Shown here in pieces: positions 45,586 to 53,778 of a stretch of 64,000 bases of DNA. The translations under genes and the position numbers were made by a program. The DNA lies in NCBI RefSeq assembly GCF_002873455.1, contig NZ_MCUN01000009.1, positions 186,001-250,000 on the forward strand, written 5' to 3'. The notes beneath the pieces are model-generated. The model searched no databases and was not told the DNA's origin. It worked only from the letters and a program-made list of their open reading frames with translations. The DNA is from Vibrio splendidus (GTDB lineage Bacteria; Pseudomonadota; Gammaproteobacteria; Enterobacterales; Vibrionaceae). Positions within the stretch are counted from its first letter, which is position 1; the number at the start of each line of letters is the position of its first letter.

Positions 45586-47043
45586 GTGACTTTACCGCCA
45601 TTCAGATTTTACATTCTGATGGTTTTCGTTTCGTTGGCTACGGGATGTGCCACTTCATTTCCTGAAGTTGAAAGTGATTTTGAACAAAATTGGCAACCTA
45701 CAGAGTATCAAGTCAGTGTCTATTTAATACCGTCAGCACCAGAGGCTTTAGCAAGGCGAATAGAGTTAGTTCGTCGTGCGCAATCGAGCATCGATATGAC
45801 TTACTTCTCGTGGGATAAAGATCTCGTCGGGCTCATGCTTTTGAATGAAATCAAACAAGCGGCCGACCGAGGTGTAATGGTTCGACTGACACTGGATGAT
45901 TTATTGGTGTTCAATGAGAAATGGTTAGCGGATCTCGACCAGCACTCGAATATTGAAATACGTCTTTTTAATCCGTTCGAATCCAGAAAAATAGGTTGGT
46001 TGGGGAGAGCTTTTGATTTTGCCTCTGATCACTCCACTTTTGATCATCGCCTACATGAAAAATACTTTAACGTTGATGGGACGTGGATGATTTTAGGGGG
46101 AAGAAATATCGGCAATGCTTATTTTGGTTACAGTGAGAAAGCGAACTTCTTTGATATGGATGTTTTGTTCCAAGGGCAGATTATTCAATCGTTTTCTGCT
46201 AATTATGAATCATTGTGGGAAGGGGGTTTATTACGCCCTATATCCGATAAAATTAGCGTCAATCCTAGTGGTGAATTTCGGTTTTTTTTCAAAGCTTTCA
46301 ACAGCGTAATGAGCCAAAATCAAGACTTGCAGCTCTTTATTGCCAGAACAGTTAACGAACTGTCACCCGTGACGTACACGGCTACAACGGCCAGTCCGGT
46401 CTTTGATTCAACGGAAAAGTTACTTGATAACCAGCCTTATTTTAGAACTCGAGTGCAACGTTTGTTGGATGAACCTTTGGCATCAGCTCAGCACGTGTTG
46501 ATATCGACACCTTATGTGGTTCCAAGTAATGGCAAATTTAAGGTTATCGATAAGTTGACGAGACAACAAAAACAGGTCGAATTGATCACTAATTCTTCAA
46601 GCTCAAATGACTCACCTTTTGTATCTGCTTCTTATGAAGTGAGTAGAGAAGATCTGCTTGATAAAGGTGTTACGTTACTTGAATATAAAGATCAAGCGCC
46701 GAACGACGACCATTATTATCATGTTGATACTTATTACCACAATAAGACCATCATCGTTGACCGCAGGCTGACGTATATTGGTTCTTCCAATTTTGATCCA
46801 CGCTCTGATTACTTGAATATTGAATTTGGGTTATTTGTACGAGATGAAGAGTTTGCTAAACAAGTTGAACATTACTTAAAAAAACAGAAAGATGAACTGT
46901 TCTGGGTCGTATCGCGGAATGAAGAAGGTGAAACACAGTGGGTTTCTGGTGAAGCTGTAGAGACGCAGTCACCTAATTATGGCTTAAGTCATGATATGCC
47001 TGATTGGCTTTTTCGTAAGCTTAATATTGAATTTGAACTTTAG
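45586..47043 (+). CDS. Phospholipase-D-family lipoprotein (cardiolipin-synthase-like)
   Basis: 485 residues. The lipoprotein signal ends ATGC (Cys21, then Ala), suggesting the outer membrane. Both HKD motifs are intact: HEKYFNVD (His157) with GGRN, and HNKTIIVD (His385) with GSSNFDPRSDY. The layout resembles ClsC/YmdC-like proteins, which transfer phosphatidyl groups; hydrolysis is also possible. The GTG start has AAGAGG ahead. It is probably the second gene of the C45 hydrolase unit. Confidence 0.88.
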   Translation: MTLPPFRFYILMVFVSLATGCATSFPEVESDFEQNWQPTEYQVSVYLIPSAPEALARRIELVRRAQSSIDMTYFSWDKDLVGLMLLNEIKQAADRGVMVRLTLDDLLVFNEKWLADLDQHSNIEIRLFNPFESRKIGWLGRAFDFASDHSTFDHRLHEKYFNVDGTWMILGGRNIGNAYFGYSEKANFFDMDVLFQGQIIQSFSANYESLWEGGLLRPISDKISVNPSGEFRFFFKAFNSVMSQNQDLQLFIARTVNELSPVTYTATTASPVFDSTEKLLDNQPYFRTRVQRLLDEPLASAQHVLISTPYVVPSNGKFKVIDKLTRQQKQVELITNSSSSNDSPFVSASYEVSREDLLDKGVTLLEYKDQAPNDDHYYHVDTYYHNKTIIVDRRLTYIGSSNFDPRSDYLNIEFGLFVRDEEFAKQVEHYLKKQKDELFWVVSRNEEGETQWVSGEAVETQSPNYGLSHDMPDWLFRKLNIEFEL

Positions 47044-47044
47044 T

Positions 47045-47070
47045 AAAAGGGGCATTATGCCCCTTTTTTT
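47045..47070 (+). terminator. Terminator after the phospholipase-D gene
   Basis: A 10-bp stem (47045-47054 with 47058-47067), a 3-nt loop and a T-run. Confidence 0.85.
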
Positions 47071-47130
47071 ATTTCCAGCTCCTAACGGTTTATTTTCAGC
47101 TCTTAACGATTTACTTCATCAGATAGTAAT

Positions 47131-48048
47131 TTACTGTTTATCGATCTGTAGAGAATTAAAGTGTTTTATGTATTCGTCGACGGATTTAAGGATGGATTTC
47201 TTTATTTCTAAAATGGGTTTGGAGTGGGTGTTCCACAGCGCGAACGAGAATTTCAAACCATGTTTTAGTTCATCTAGCTTTAGAGGTTCTAAGTGCTCTG
47301 TAACGTATTGTGATTCTGAAAGCACTTTAGGCAACCAAGCCCAACCTAAATCACTTTCAATCAATTTAATCACTAATGCGAGTTGATCGACTTCTTCATT
47401 GTTGGCTGAAAGGACAATTTTCTCTTTCAATCCATCATGAGTAAAAGATCTCAATACAAATTGTCTATTTGTTCTAAGCGCGCCTAAAACTTGATTCTCT
47501 GACAGTGTGGTCAGTTTGCTTCCTTTCTTAGCAAAAGGTAAGAATTCCACATGGCCAATGAAAGTTGAATCCTTACCAAACATGCCTTTACCTTGGTCGA
47601 TGTTGACCAAGCCAAAATGAATATCTCCGTTATTAATGCCTTCTTCTACTTCTTGCTTGGTTTTTACTAAGAAGTTGACTCTCATGTTTGGAAAGTCTTC
47701 AGCAAGTTGTTCTCTGATCAAAGACAATATACCGTGTGGCACCACACTTGAGTAACCAATATTGACTCGCTCAAGTCCACCATATGAAAGGCTTAATGCG
47801 ATCTTGTCGAAGATTTTTGATTGGTCGATAGTCGATTTTGCGTAGTGATAAAGTAGGTGACCTTCTTCCGTCGGTTCTACGGCTCTTCCGATACGTTCAA
47901 ATAAGTCTACCGCAAGGACATCCTCTAAATTGGCAATGACTTGCCCTGTTGTCGTTCTATGTTTATTGAGTTTTGCTGCGGCTTTACTGAATGAACGCTC
48001 TTCATAAACCGTCACGAAGGCCAATAGTTGCTCAATACTAAAATTCAT
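47131..48048 (-). CDS. LysR-family transcriptional regulator inside the shared-element cluster
   Basis: 305 residues. Winged helix at the N-terminus (VTVYEERSFSKAAAKLNKHR, then TTTGQVIANLE), LysR effector domain after. An Arg-Thr-Thr-Thr run replaces the common S-A-V-S of the recognition helix. ATG 48048 is preferred to the GTG at 48066. Its position among genes with the shared element makes it a candidate regulator, but the element has no T-N11-A core of LysR sites, and the gene has no element of its own. Confidence 0.88.
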   Translation of the reverse strand: MNFSIEQLLAFVTVYEERSFSKAAAKLNKHRTTTGQVIANLEDVLAVDLFERIGRAVEPTEEGHLLYHYAKSTIDQSKIFDKIALSLSYGGLERVNIGYSSVVPHGILSLIREQLAEDFPNMRVNFLVKTKQEVEEGINNGDIHFGLVNIDQGKGMFGKDSTFIGHVEFLPFAKKGSKLTTLSENQVLGALRTNRQFVLRSFTHDGLKEKIVLSANNEEVDQLALVIKLIESDLGWAWLPKVLSESQYVTEHLEPLKLDELKHGLKFSFALWNTHSKPILEIKKSILKSVDEYIKHFNSLQIDKQ

Positions 48049-48254
48049 TGCTTGGTAGCTCCCCACACAATATTTATTGTTGTCACTTAAACCTAACAGT
48101 AATCCTCAGAAATGCCACGAAAATTGGCCTTGTTTACAATGAATGCACTTAGGATTTAGTGGTTTATCGTTATATAAATTGATGTGTGATCGAATCGAGG
48201 TCTAGGGGATGAGGGAGGCAAGTTATGCAGAAGCATATTTGAGTTCGTACAGAT

Positions 48255-48284
48255 ACAAAAAAGCCGCATCAATGATTGCGGCTT
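48255..48284 (-). terminator. Terminator of the DUF3299 gene
   Basis: An 8-bp stem (48261-48268 with 48277-48284), with a T-run on the minus strand. Confidence 0.8.
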
Positions 48285-48304
48285 AGAAGCTGATAATAGC
48301 TTGG

Positions 48305-48796
48305 TTACTCGTAGGGCTCGACTTCAATGTTATTTAGGCTGTAGCCAGCATCGGCTAAGTCGGTTGAATTGTTTTCAATGTTAAGAGTACCGGAGACATA
48401 AACAACGTCCCAAAGTGCTTGGTTACTGGTTCCATCTGGTGCATCGACAAAAATGATTTGATTGGTTGGCGGTGGTGGAACATGGATACAAGCGCCATAG
48501 TACGGGACAAGCAAAAACTGTGTCGTGGTCTCACTGTCGCCTTCTAGTGGAATTACAAACCCCGGTATTTTGACTGTTTTCCCGACCAATTCCTTTCGAA
48601 AAGATCCTACAGTATTTTGCAGCGGGGCTTCACCTGTATGATCCATTGTAAATTGTACGGAGGCATTCTTTATCATTTCTTGTTCGTGTACCGGGACAAG
48701 ATCTTTCCATTCAAGTGTCACGATGTCAGAAGCAATGCTGACGCTACTTAACAGTGCTAAAGAACAAGCCGCGACTCGTATTAATGCGTTTTTCAT
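48305..48796 (-). CDS. Exported DUF3299 protein
   Basis: 163 residues. A signal peptide ends SIAS, so the protein is periplasmic. The mature part has the DUF3299 signature: VKIPGFVIPLEGD, then FLLVPYYGACIHVPPPP, with one Cys and one His in the conserved loop. Its function is unknown; related proteins are often found with metal- or lipoprotein-export genes. It is read from a copy of the shared element on the minus strand (48876 to 48853), divergent from the barrel protein gene. Confidence 0.88.
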   Translation of the reverse strand: MKNALIRVAACSLALLSSVSIASDIVTLEWKDLVPVHEQEMIKNASVQFTMDHTGEAPLQNTVGSFRKELVGKTVKIPGFVIPLEGDSETTTQFLLVPYYGACIHVPPPPTNQIIFVDAPDGTSNQALWDVVYVSGTLNIENNSTDLADAGYSLNNIEVEPYE

Positions 48797-48824
48797 TTGA
48801 GACTCCTCATTTTCGTTGTTGAGT

Positions 48825-48876
48825 AGCTTATTTCTTTAGCGTGCTTTCTGTTAATCGCTTATGCCGGATGTCGCCC
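48825..48876 (-). promoter_or_regulatory. Shared 24-bp element plus -10 on the minus strand, before the DUF3299 gene
   Basis: Read on the minus strand from 48876: GGGCGACATCC, then a tail ending AAGCGATT at 48853. A weak -10 (TAAGCT) falls at 48830-48825, the same spacing as in the plus-strand copies. It lies 112 bp from the divergent copy at 48988. Confidence 0.7.
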
Positions 48877-48935
48877 TGCCTTTTTTGTTTTTCGGTCTTT
48901 CCCCACAAGCCAATCATGTCGTTGATAGCTTCATC

Positions 48936-48956
48936 GTAAGAGTAAGAGTAAGAGTA
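48936..48956. repeat. Short 6-bp tandem repeat between two divergent elements
   Basis: GTAAGA is repeated three and a half times. It sits between the two divergent copies of the shared element, where copy changes would alter their spacing. Confidence 0.7.
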
Positions 48957-48987
48957 CGAACAAGAGGCGATGGTTGCTAACTATGAT

Positions 48988-49039
48988 GGGTGGTGTCCGT
49001 CATTTGCGATTAAAGAGTTTAGGGTTATTAGTCAAAAAT
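48988..49039 (+). promoter_or_regulatory. Shared 24-bp element plus -10, before the small barrel protein gene
   Basis: GGGTGGTGTCC at 48988-48998 is followed by a tail ending TTGCGATT at 49011. The -10 position holds AAAAAT (49034-49039), a weak match. Confidence 0.7.
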
Positions 49040-49119
49040 ACCTGCAGTACGGAAACAGGTGAGAAACAACGCTCACAACTTTGGAGGGAAATGCACTTTG
49101 TATTGTATAGGTATTAAAA

Positions 49120-49878
49120 ATGAAAAAATTCACACGAACGACACTCGCCATTATGTCAATTGGCAGCATTGCTGCAGGTGTGGCAACACAAGTATTTGCA
49201 GAAGAGTCTGCACCCAACCCATCTGACTTGACTGAAACAAGTACGTCTGCATTTTTTGGTTTGAATAATCAAGGTGCATTAAAAGGGTCTATATCTGGAG
49301 ATTTCCATTTCGATAATGGACAAACGGGTATGTTGACGGTTGAAGGTACGATGGACAAAGAAGGAAAATACTCGGACAGTCGTATGCAGTATTTCCATGT
49401 CTTCACAACAGACAACCACGTGGTACCAAGAGCTGCTTTGTCGGTTGATGTTATCGATAACTCAATGTTTACATCAGCGTCTATTGGTGGCGTAGCAGCC
49501 ATCAATGCGGGTGTAGAAGGTTTACAGTTATTTCCACGTTTAGGCGTGTTGGCGGGCGAATATTCAGATGAATCAATGAATGCGTTTAATGCGAACAGTA
49601 GCGAAGCATACGGTGTGTCAGCAGCGTTTTATATGATGTACACATTAGGTGACGATGGTACTTATATTGGCGCTTGGCCAGAATATAATTACTTAGACGG
49701 TGATATTGAAACATCATTATTAAAATCGACGGTCATGATCGCAACACCTTTCTCAAATGACAAAACTCGCTGGGGACAACTCCGAGTCGATAATACCTCT
49801 GGCTCAATGCAGTCTAAAAATCAATCTATTGATATCGACGATACTGTTGTTTGGGCAAACTACAAATTCTATTTCTAA
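49120..49878 (+). CDS. Predicted small outer-membrane barrel protein of unknown function
   Basis: 252 residues with a signal peptide cut at VFA. The mature protein is built of alternating beta segments (GQTGMLTVEGTMD, YFHVFTTDNHVVPRAALSV) and ends KFYF, fitting a barrel of 10-12 strands. No family recognised. It lies directly before the exported amidohydrolase gene; both have their own copy of the shared element, so it could be the outer-membrane channel for that enzyme's substrate. Confidence 0.65.
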   Translation: MKKFTRTTLAIMSIGSIAAGVATQVFAEESAPNPSDLTETSTSAFFGLNNQGALKGSISGDFHFDNGQTGMLTVEGTMDKEGKYSDSRMQYFHVFTTDNHVVPRAALSVDVIDNSMFTSASIGGVAAINAGVEGLQLFPRLGVLAGEYSDESMNAFNANSSEAYGVSAAFYMMYTLGDDGTYIGAWPEYNYLDGDIETSLLKSTVMIATPFSNDKTRWGQLRVDNTSGSMQSKNQSIDIDDTVVWANYKFYF

Positions 49879-49927
49879 TTTAATCATTAGCGGATAACAA
49901 AACTGCGGATGACGAATAGCGAATTTC

Positions 49928-49962
49928 AAAAGCACGACTTGCATTTCAAGTTGTGCTTTTTT
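49928..49962 (+). terminator. Terminator after the small barrel protein gene
   Basis: A 14-bp stem with one wobble pair (49928-49941 with 49947-49960), a 5-nt loop and a T-run. Confidence 0.88.
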
Positions 49963-50018
49963 GTATGTGTTCGTTTTTCGATCTCTAACTCTCGAATGAA
50001 TGCATTATAAATTATGCA

Positions 50019-50070
50019 GGGTCATATCCGTCATGTGAGAGTTAGTGGAATGAGTGAATTCGTCAATAAT
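50019..50070 (+). promoter_or_regulatory. Shared 24-bp element plus -10, before the amidohydrolase gene
   Basis: GGGTCATATCC at 50019-50029 is followed by a tail ending GTGAGAGT at 50042. AATAAT at 50065-50070 is a 5/6 match to a -10 box at the standard spacing. Confidence 0.75.
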
Positions 50071-50138
50071 ATGAATCAAAGAGGCAACGCATGTTCTCAT
50101 TTATTGTTCATTTACCGAATTGATTTGGAGTAACCCAT

Positions 50139-51707
50139 ATGAAAAATACAACTACAGCAAACCAACTAAAGAAGACGACTTTGGCATTGATGGTCGCTCT
50201 GTCACCTAGCGCATTTGCTTATGACTTAGTGATTATGAACGGCCGTGTTATGGACCCTGAGACAGGAACAGACAAAATTGCAAACGTGGCTGTAGACAAT
50301 GGTCAGATTGTTGCGATCACGGATCAAATTTTGGATGGCGATAAAGTTATCGATGCTGAAGGTTTAGTGGTTGCTCCTGGTTTTATTGATACTCACTCAC
50401 ACGTAGTGGCCATCCCTGTTATGCAAAAATTACATTTGCGAGGTGGTGTGACAACCCCTCTTGCGCTTGAAGTTGGAGCATACCCTGTGAACAATTGGTA
50501 CAACCGCTTGGAAGGTCGTTCGCAGACTAACTTTGGCGCGAGTGTTTCATCTGGTGGTATTCGTACTAAGGTGTTTAACGAAAAATACAATACCCGAACA
50601 GGTACTATGATCAACGACATGTTTGATGCCGAAGAGACAAAAGCATCAGGCATTAGCGGTGATGCTTTGTCGACGATAGCAACACCGGAACAAATCAAAC
50701 AGATTACAAAAATGGTTGATGAAGAACTGCAGGCTGGCGGTTTAGGTATTGGTGTACCGGTTGGGTATATGTCTAAAGCGGCGACCGTAGTAGAAACCAA
50801 AGAGTGGCAGCGTTTAGCGGGTGAATATGGCGTACCTACTTATCTGCATGGCCGTTTTTCGAGTGAGCTTCCGCCGACTTCGGGCCTGTTAGCTATTGAA
50901 GAAATGCTCTCAAGTGTAGGCATTTACGGTGGTGGTCTGCTCGTTCAACATATGCATCAGCAAACGTTGAATGAAACACCGGCAGCGCTAAAAATGCTCG
51001 ATGATGCGCGTGATAAAGGTTATAAAGTAATGGCTGAAATTTACCCATACAATTTTGGTGCGACGATCGCAGCGGCTGATTATCTAGAGCCGAGTAACTA
51101 CAAACGCAATATGGGACGTGATTATTCAGATATCATTGAAACTGAAACGATGAAGCCATTGACAAAGGAACGCTACGAGCAATTGTTGAAAGAAAATCCA
51201 GGTGCGAGTGTAATGTTTTATGGCGCAACCAATGACGATTTGAAAAATGCACTTGCTCACAGTTCGACTACTGTTGGAAGTGATGCTTTCCCTTTAATGA
51301 AAAAAGACGGAATGATGGCTTATAGTTGGAACACTCCGTATGAAGGTTTACAAGGTCACCCTCGCGCGGCGGGTACTCAGGCTCGTGTATTAAAAATGGT
51401 TCGTGAAGACAATCTCATGCCATTGATGTCAGCAGTCGCTAAAATGTCTTACATGCCAGCTAAATTCTTGGAAGAGAATGGCATTGAACAAATGAGTAAA
51501 AAAGGTCGTATTCAAGTGGGTGCGGATGCGGATATCACAATGTTTGATCCTGAGACTGTAACTGATAATTCAACATTGAAAGAACCTGGATTACCATCAA
51601 CAGGCATCCCTTATGTTGTTGTGAATGGGACGGTGATCGTTGAAAACTCGAAAGTGCTGGAAGGTGTGTATCCGGGGAAAGCCATTCGAAACAGTGTTTC
51701 AAAATAG
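50139..51707 (+). CDS. Exported amidohydrolase of the D-aminoacylase (N-acyl-D-amino-acid deacylase) group
   Basis: 522 residues with a signal peptide ending AFA, so periplasmic. The metal site DTHSH (84-88) and the catalytic Asp382 in VGSDAFPL are present, with the group's HPRAAGTQARVLKMVRED. The residue that bridges metal in the D-aminoacylase fold (Cys in the first studied enzyme) appears to be Glu here (LALEVGAY). The family removes acyl groups from N-acyl-D-amino acids; the exact substrate is open. GGAG precedes the ATG. Confidence 0.88.
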   Translation: MKNTTTANQLKKTTLALMVALSPSAFAYDLVIMNGRVMDPETGTDKIANVAVDNGQIVAITDQILDGDKVIDAEGLVVAPGFIDTHSHVVAIPVMQKLHLRGGVTTPLALEVGAYPVNNWYNRLEGRSQTNFGASVSSGGIRTKVFNEKYNTRTGTMINDMFDAEETKASGISGDALSTIATPEQIKQITKMVDEELQAGGLGIGVPVGYMSKAATVVETKEWQRLAGEYGVPTYLHGRFSSELPPTSGLLAIEEMLSSVGIYGGGLLVQHMHQQTLNETPAALKMLDDARDKGYKVMAEIYPYNFGATIAAADYLEPSNYKRNMGRDYSDIIETETMKPLTKERYEQLLKENPGASVMFYGATNDDLKNALAHSSTTVGSDAFPLMKKDGMMAYSWNTPYEGLQGHPRAAGTQARVLKMVREDNLMPLMSAVAKMSYMPAKFLEENGIEQMSKKGRIQVGADADITMFDPETVTDNSTLKEPGLPSTGIPYVVVNGTVIVENSKVLEGVYPGKAIRNSVSK

Positions 51708-51780
51708 AGCTCTATAAGAACACTTCAAATAGGTTTTAAATTGGAAGCCTAACGCTGCAGCTAACACTACGTTGCATCTT

Positions 51781-51810
51781 AAAAGCCTTGTTGAAAGACA
51801 AGGTTTTTTT
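51781..51810 (+). terminator. Terminator after the amidohydrolase gene
   Basis: A hairpin with one bulged G (51781-51791 with about 51798-51807) and a T-run. Confidence 0.75.
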
Positions 51811-51833
51811 ATGCCTTGAATGTAGCGAGAGTA

Positions 51834-51885
51834 GGATGACATCCGTCGAATGCGATTCATAAAGAAGTCATTAATCGTATTACAT
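51834..51885 (+). promoter_or_regulatory. Shared 24-bp element plus -10, before the TamA-like gene
   Basis: GGATGACATCC at 51834-51844 is followed by a tail ending TGCGATT at 51857. The -10 position reads TTACAT (51880-51885), the weakest of the group. Confidence 0.7.
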
Positions 51886-51917
51886 TGACGCTGTTCTTAG
51901 GTGATAGAGATAGCGGC

Positions 51918-53633
51918 ATGACCAAGATTCATCCATTTCATTTTTTGCTCGCCGTATTTGGCTTTTTTTCGGCTTACACCAATGCCATGGGTTTTGATAT
52001 ATCTGGCTTACCTTTAGAGTTAGAAACGAACCTTCGATATCATCTAACCGCTTATGAAGACAAAGAGGCTAGTCGACTGAACCAACGAAAGTTGCATTCC
52101 ACTGTTGATGCTGCGCTTAGCCCATATGGTTATTACCACTCGCAATTGAAGGTACACTCTGTCGATGATCAGAGACTTTCATTGGAGGTTGATTTGGGCT
52201 TGCCTACTAAGGTTGCTACGGTCGATGTCGTAGTATCAGGAGAAGCGTCTCAAGATATCGATTTCTCTATGTTGCTTGCTAATAGGACCATCAAAGAGGG
52301 AGATACCTTGAATCATCAAGCATATGATTCACTCAAGTCTAGGTTGTTGTCGTTAGCGCAAAGAAAAGGCTATTTTGATGGTGTCTTTACGCAATCAAAA
52401 CTTGAAGTCATTCCGAGTCAAAATATTGCGAACATCCGACTCCATTTTAATTCGGGTCCGAGATACAAGTTTGGCAGGGTTACTTTCCATCAAAATCAAA
52501 TTGAAGAGGATCGAGTTCGAAGCTTGAACACCTTTGAACAAGGTGACCTCTTTGAAACCAACTTGGTTTCGGAATTTCAAGCGCAATTGATCAAAACTAA
52601 CTGGTATCAAGGTACGAGTGTCGTTTCAAATTGGTCGACTGCGAATGAAAAAAATGAAGTTCCCATTGATGTGTATCTCGATCCTAAGACTAAAAATATT
52701 GTTCAGTTTGGTGCAGGATATTCGACGAACTTAGGAGCTAAAGGGTCGCTTCGTTGGCAGCAGCCTTGGTATAACGCGAGAGGGCATAGTTTTGAAAGTA
52801 AACTCGAAGTTTCAGAACCTGAACAGTCACTGAGCTTGGGTTATAAGATTCCTACTAAGGACGTAATCAATGATTATTACGGTGTTCGGTTCGAGAGTAA
52901 GCAGGTTGATTACCTCAATACTAACAGTGTTATGGGGGACCTTGTATTCGAGAAACACTGGAAAGTGGATGAAGAGTGGCAAAGTACGGTTTATCTAAAG
53001 TACCTTTACGAGAATTATCAGCAAGCTTCTGACGAAAATGAAACACAGCTGATGATGCCGGGCATTGAATTTCTTTATCAACCAAAGGCTTATCAACCTA
53101 ATAACCCACTATTCAAAGACTTAAAACATTGGCATCTGTATTCGATTGAATACTCCGACCCAAACCTGTTGTCTGATTCTCGAGTGCTTAGAGTAACGGG
53201 GGATAGCCAGTTGGCATGGAACATCACTCAGAACCAAATCTTTTCCATGCGTTCTTATTTAGGCACAAACTTTTCAGATTCAATTGAAGATCTACCATCA
53301 TCTTTAAGGTTCTTTGCTGGTGGTGATGGCAGTGTTCGTGGTTACAAATATGGTTCGATATCACCGACAGACCAAAATGGTGAGCTAACAGGTGCTCCCT
53401 TTGTAGCTACGCTTGGACTTGATTACCAAGCACGAGTTTACAAGTCGTTTTGGGGAGGCATATTCTATGATGTTGGTGATGCATTTGATACTTCACCGAA
53501 CTGGAACCAAGGCTTAGGGGTAAGCGTTGAGTGGAAGTCTAAGTACTTGCCTATTAAACTCAACTTGGCGAAAGGTGTTAACTCGGAAGACGAATATCGA
53601 GTGCATCTATCATTCGGAACCAAGTTCAATTAG
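51918..53633 (+). CDS. TamA-like Omp85 outer-membrane protein, orphan copy
   Basis: 571 residues: a signal peptide, about three POTRA domains (e.g. VATVDVVVSGEASQDIDFSM, then YKFGRVTFHQNQIEEDRV) and the barrel with LRFFAGGDGSVRGYKYGS, the L6 motif typical of TamA. TamA normally works with the inner-membrane TamB encoded next to it; no tamB gene is present here. This is therefore an extra, regulated paralog. ATG 51918 starts the signal peptide; the TTG frame from 51885 overlaps the -10 box. Confidence 0.88.
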   Translation: MTKIHPFHFLLAVFGFFSAYTNAMGFDISGLPLELETNLRYHLTAYEDKEASRLNQRKLHSTVDAALSPYGYYHSQLKVHSVDDQRLSLEVDLGLPTKVATVDVVVSGEASQDIDFSMLLANRTIKEGDTLNHQAYDSLKSRLLSLAQRKGYFDGVFTQSKLEVIPSQNIANIRLHFNSGPRYKFGRVTFHQNQIEEDRVRSLNTFEQGDLFETNLVSEFQAQLIKTNWYQGTSVVSNWSTANEKNEVPIDVYLDPKTKNIVQFGAGYSTNLGAKGSLRWQQPWYNARGHSFESKLEVSEPEQSLSLGYKIPTKDVINDYYGVRFESKQVDYLNTNSVMGDLVFEKHWKVDEEWQSTVYLKYLYENYQQASDENETQLMMPGIEFLYQPKAYQPNNPLFKDLKHWHLYSIEYSDPNLLSDSRVLRVTGDSQLAWNITQNQIFSMRSYLGTNFSDSIEDLPSSLRFFAGGDGSVRGYKYGSISPTDQNGELTGAPFVATLGLDYQARVYKSFWGGIFYDVGDAFDTSPNWNQGLGVSVEWKSKYLPIKLNLAKGVNSEDEYRVHLSFGTKFN

Positions 53634-53725
53634 TACCTGATATTTCAGCTTCATACTGATATTGCTGTTCCATATACAGAGTAGCAACTGCCCTCTGATA
53701 ATAATGAAAAGAATGGGTATTAGAT

Positions 53726-53748
53726 GCTCAGTAGAAAAACTACTGAGC
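53726..53748. other. Stem-loop between convergent genes
   Basis: A perfect 9-bp stem (53726-53734 with 53740-53748) with an AAAAA loop but no T-tract; a possible factor-assisted terminator. Confidence 0.5.
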
Positions 53749-53778
53749 AAGTCGATCAAGTAACGTGGTAATTATTGC

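Noticed and set aside
50019..50042. Reading the element as a PhoB box because GTCAT occurs twice
   Set aside because: The repeat spacing is 9 bp rather than 11, and the double GTCAT is found only in this one copy of the eight.
27297..51885. Reading the element as a sigma-54 promoter (GG ... GC)
   Set aside because: The GG to GC distance is 16 bp instead of 10, and a normal -10 box follows at fixed spacing.
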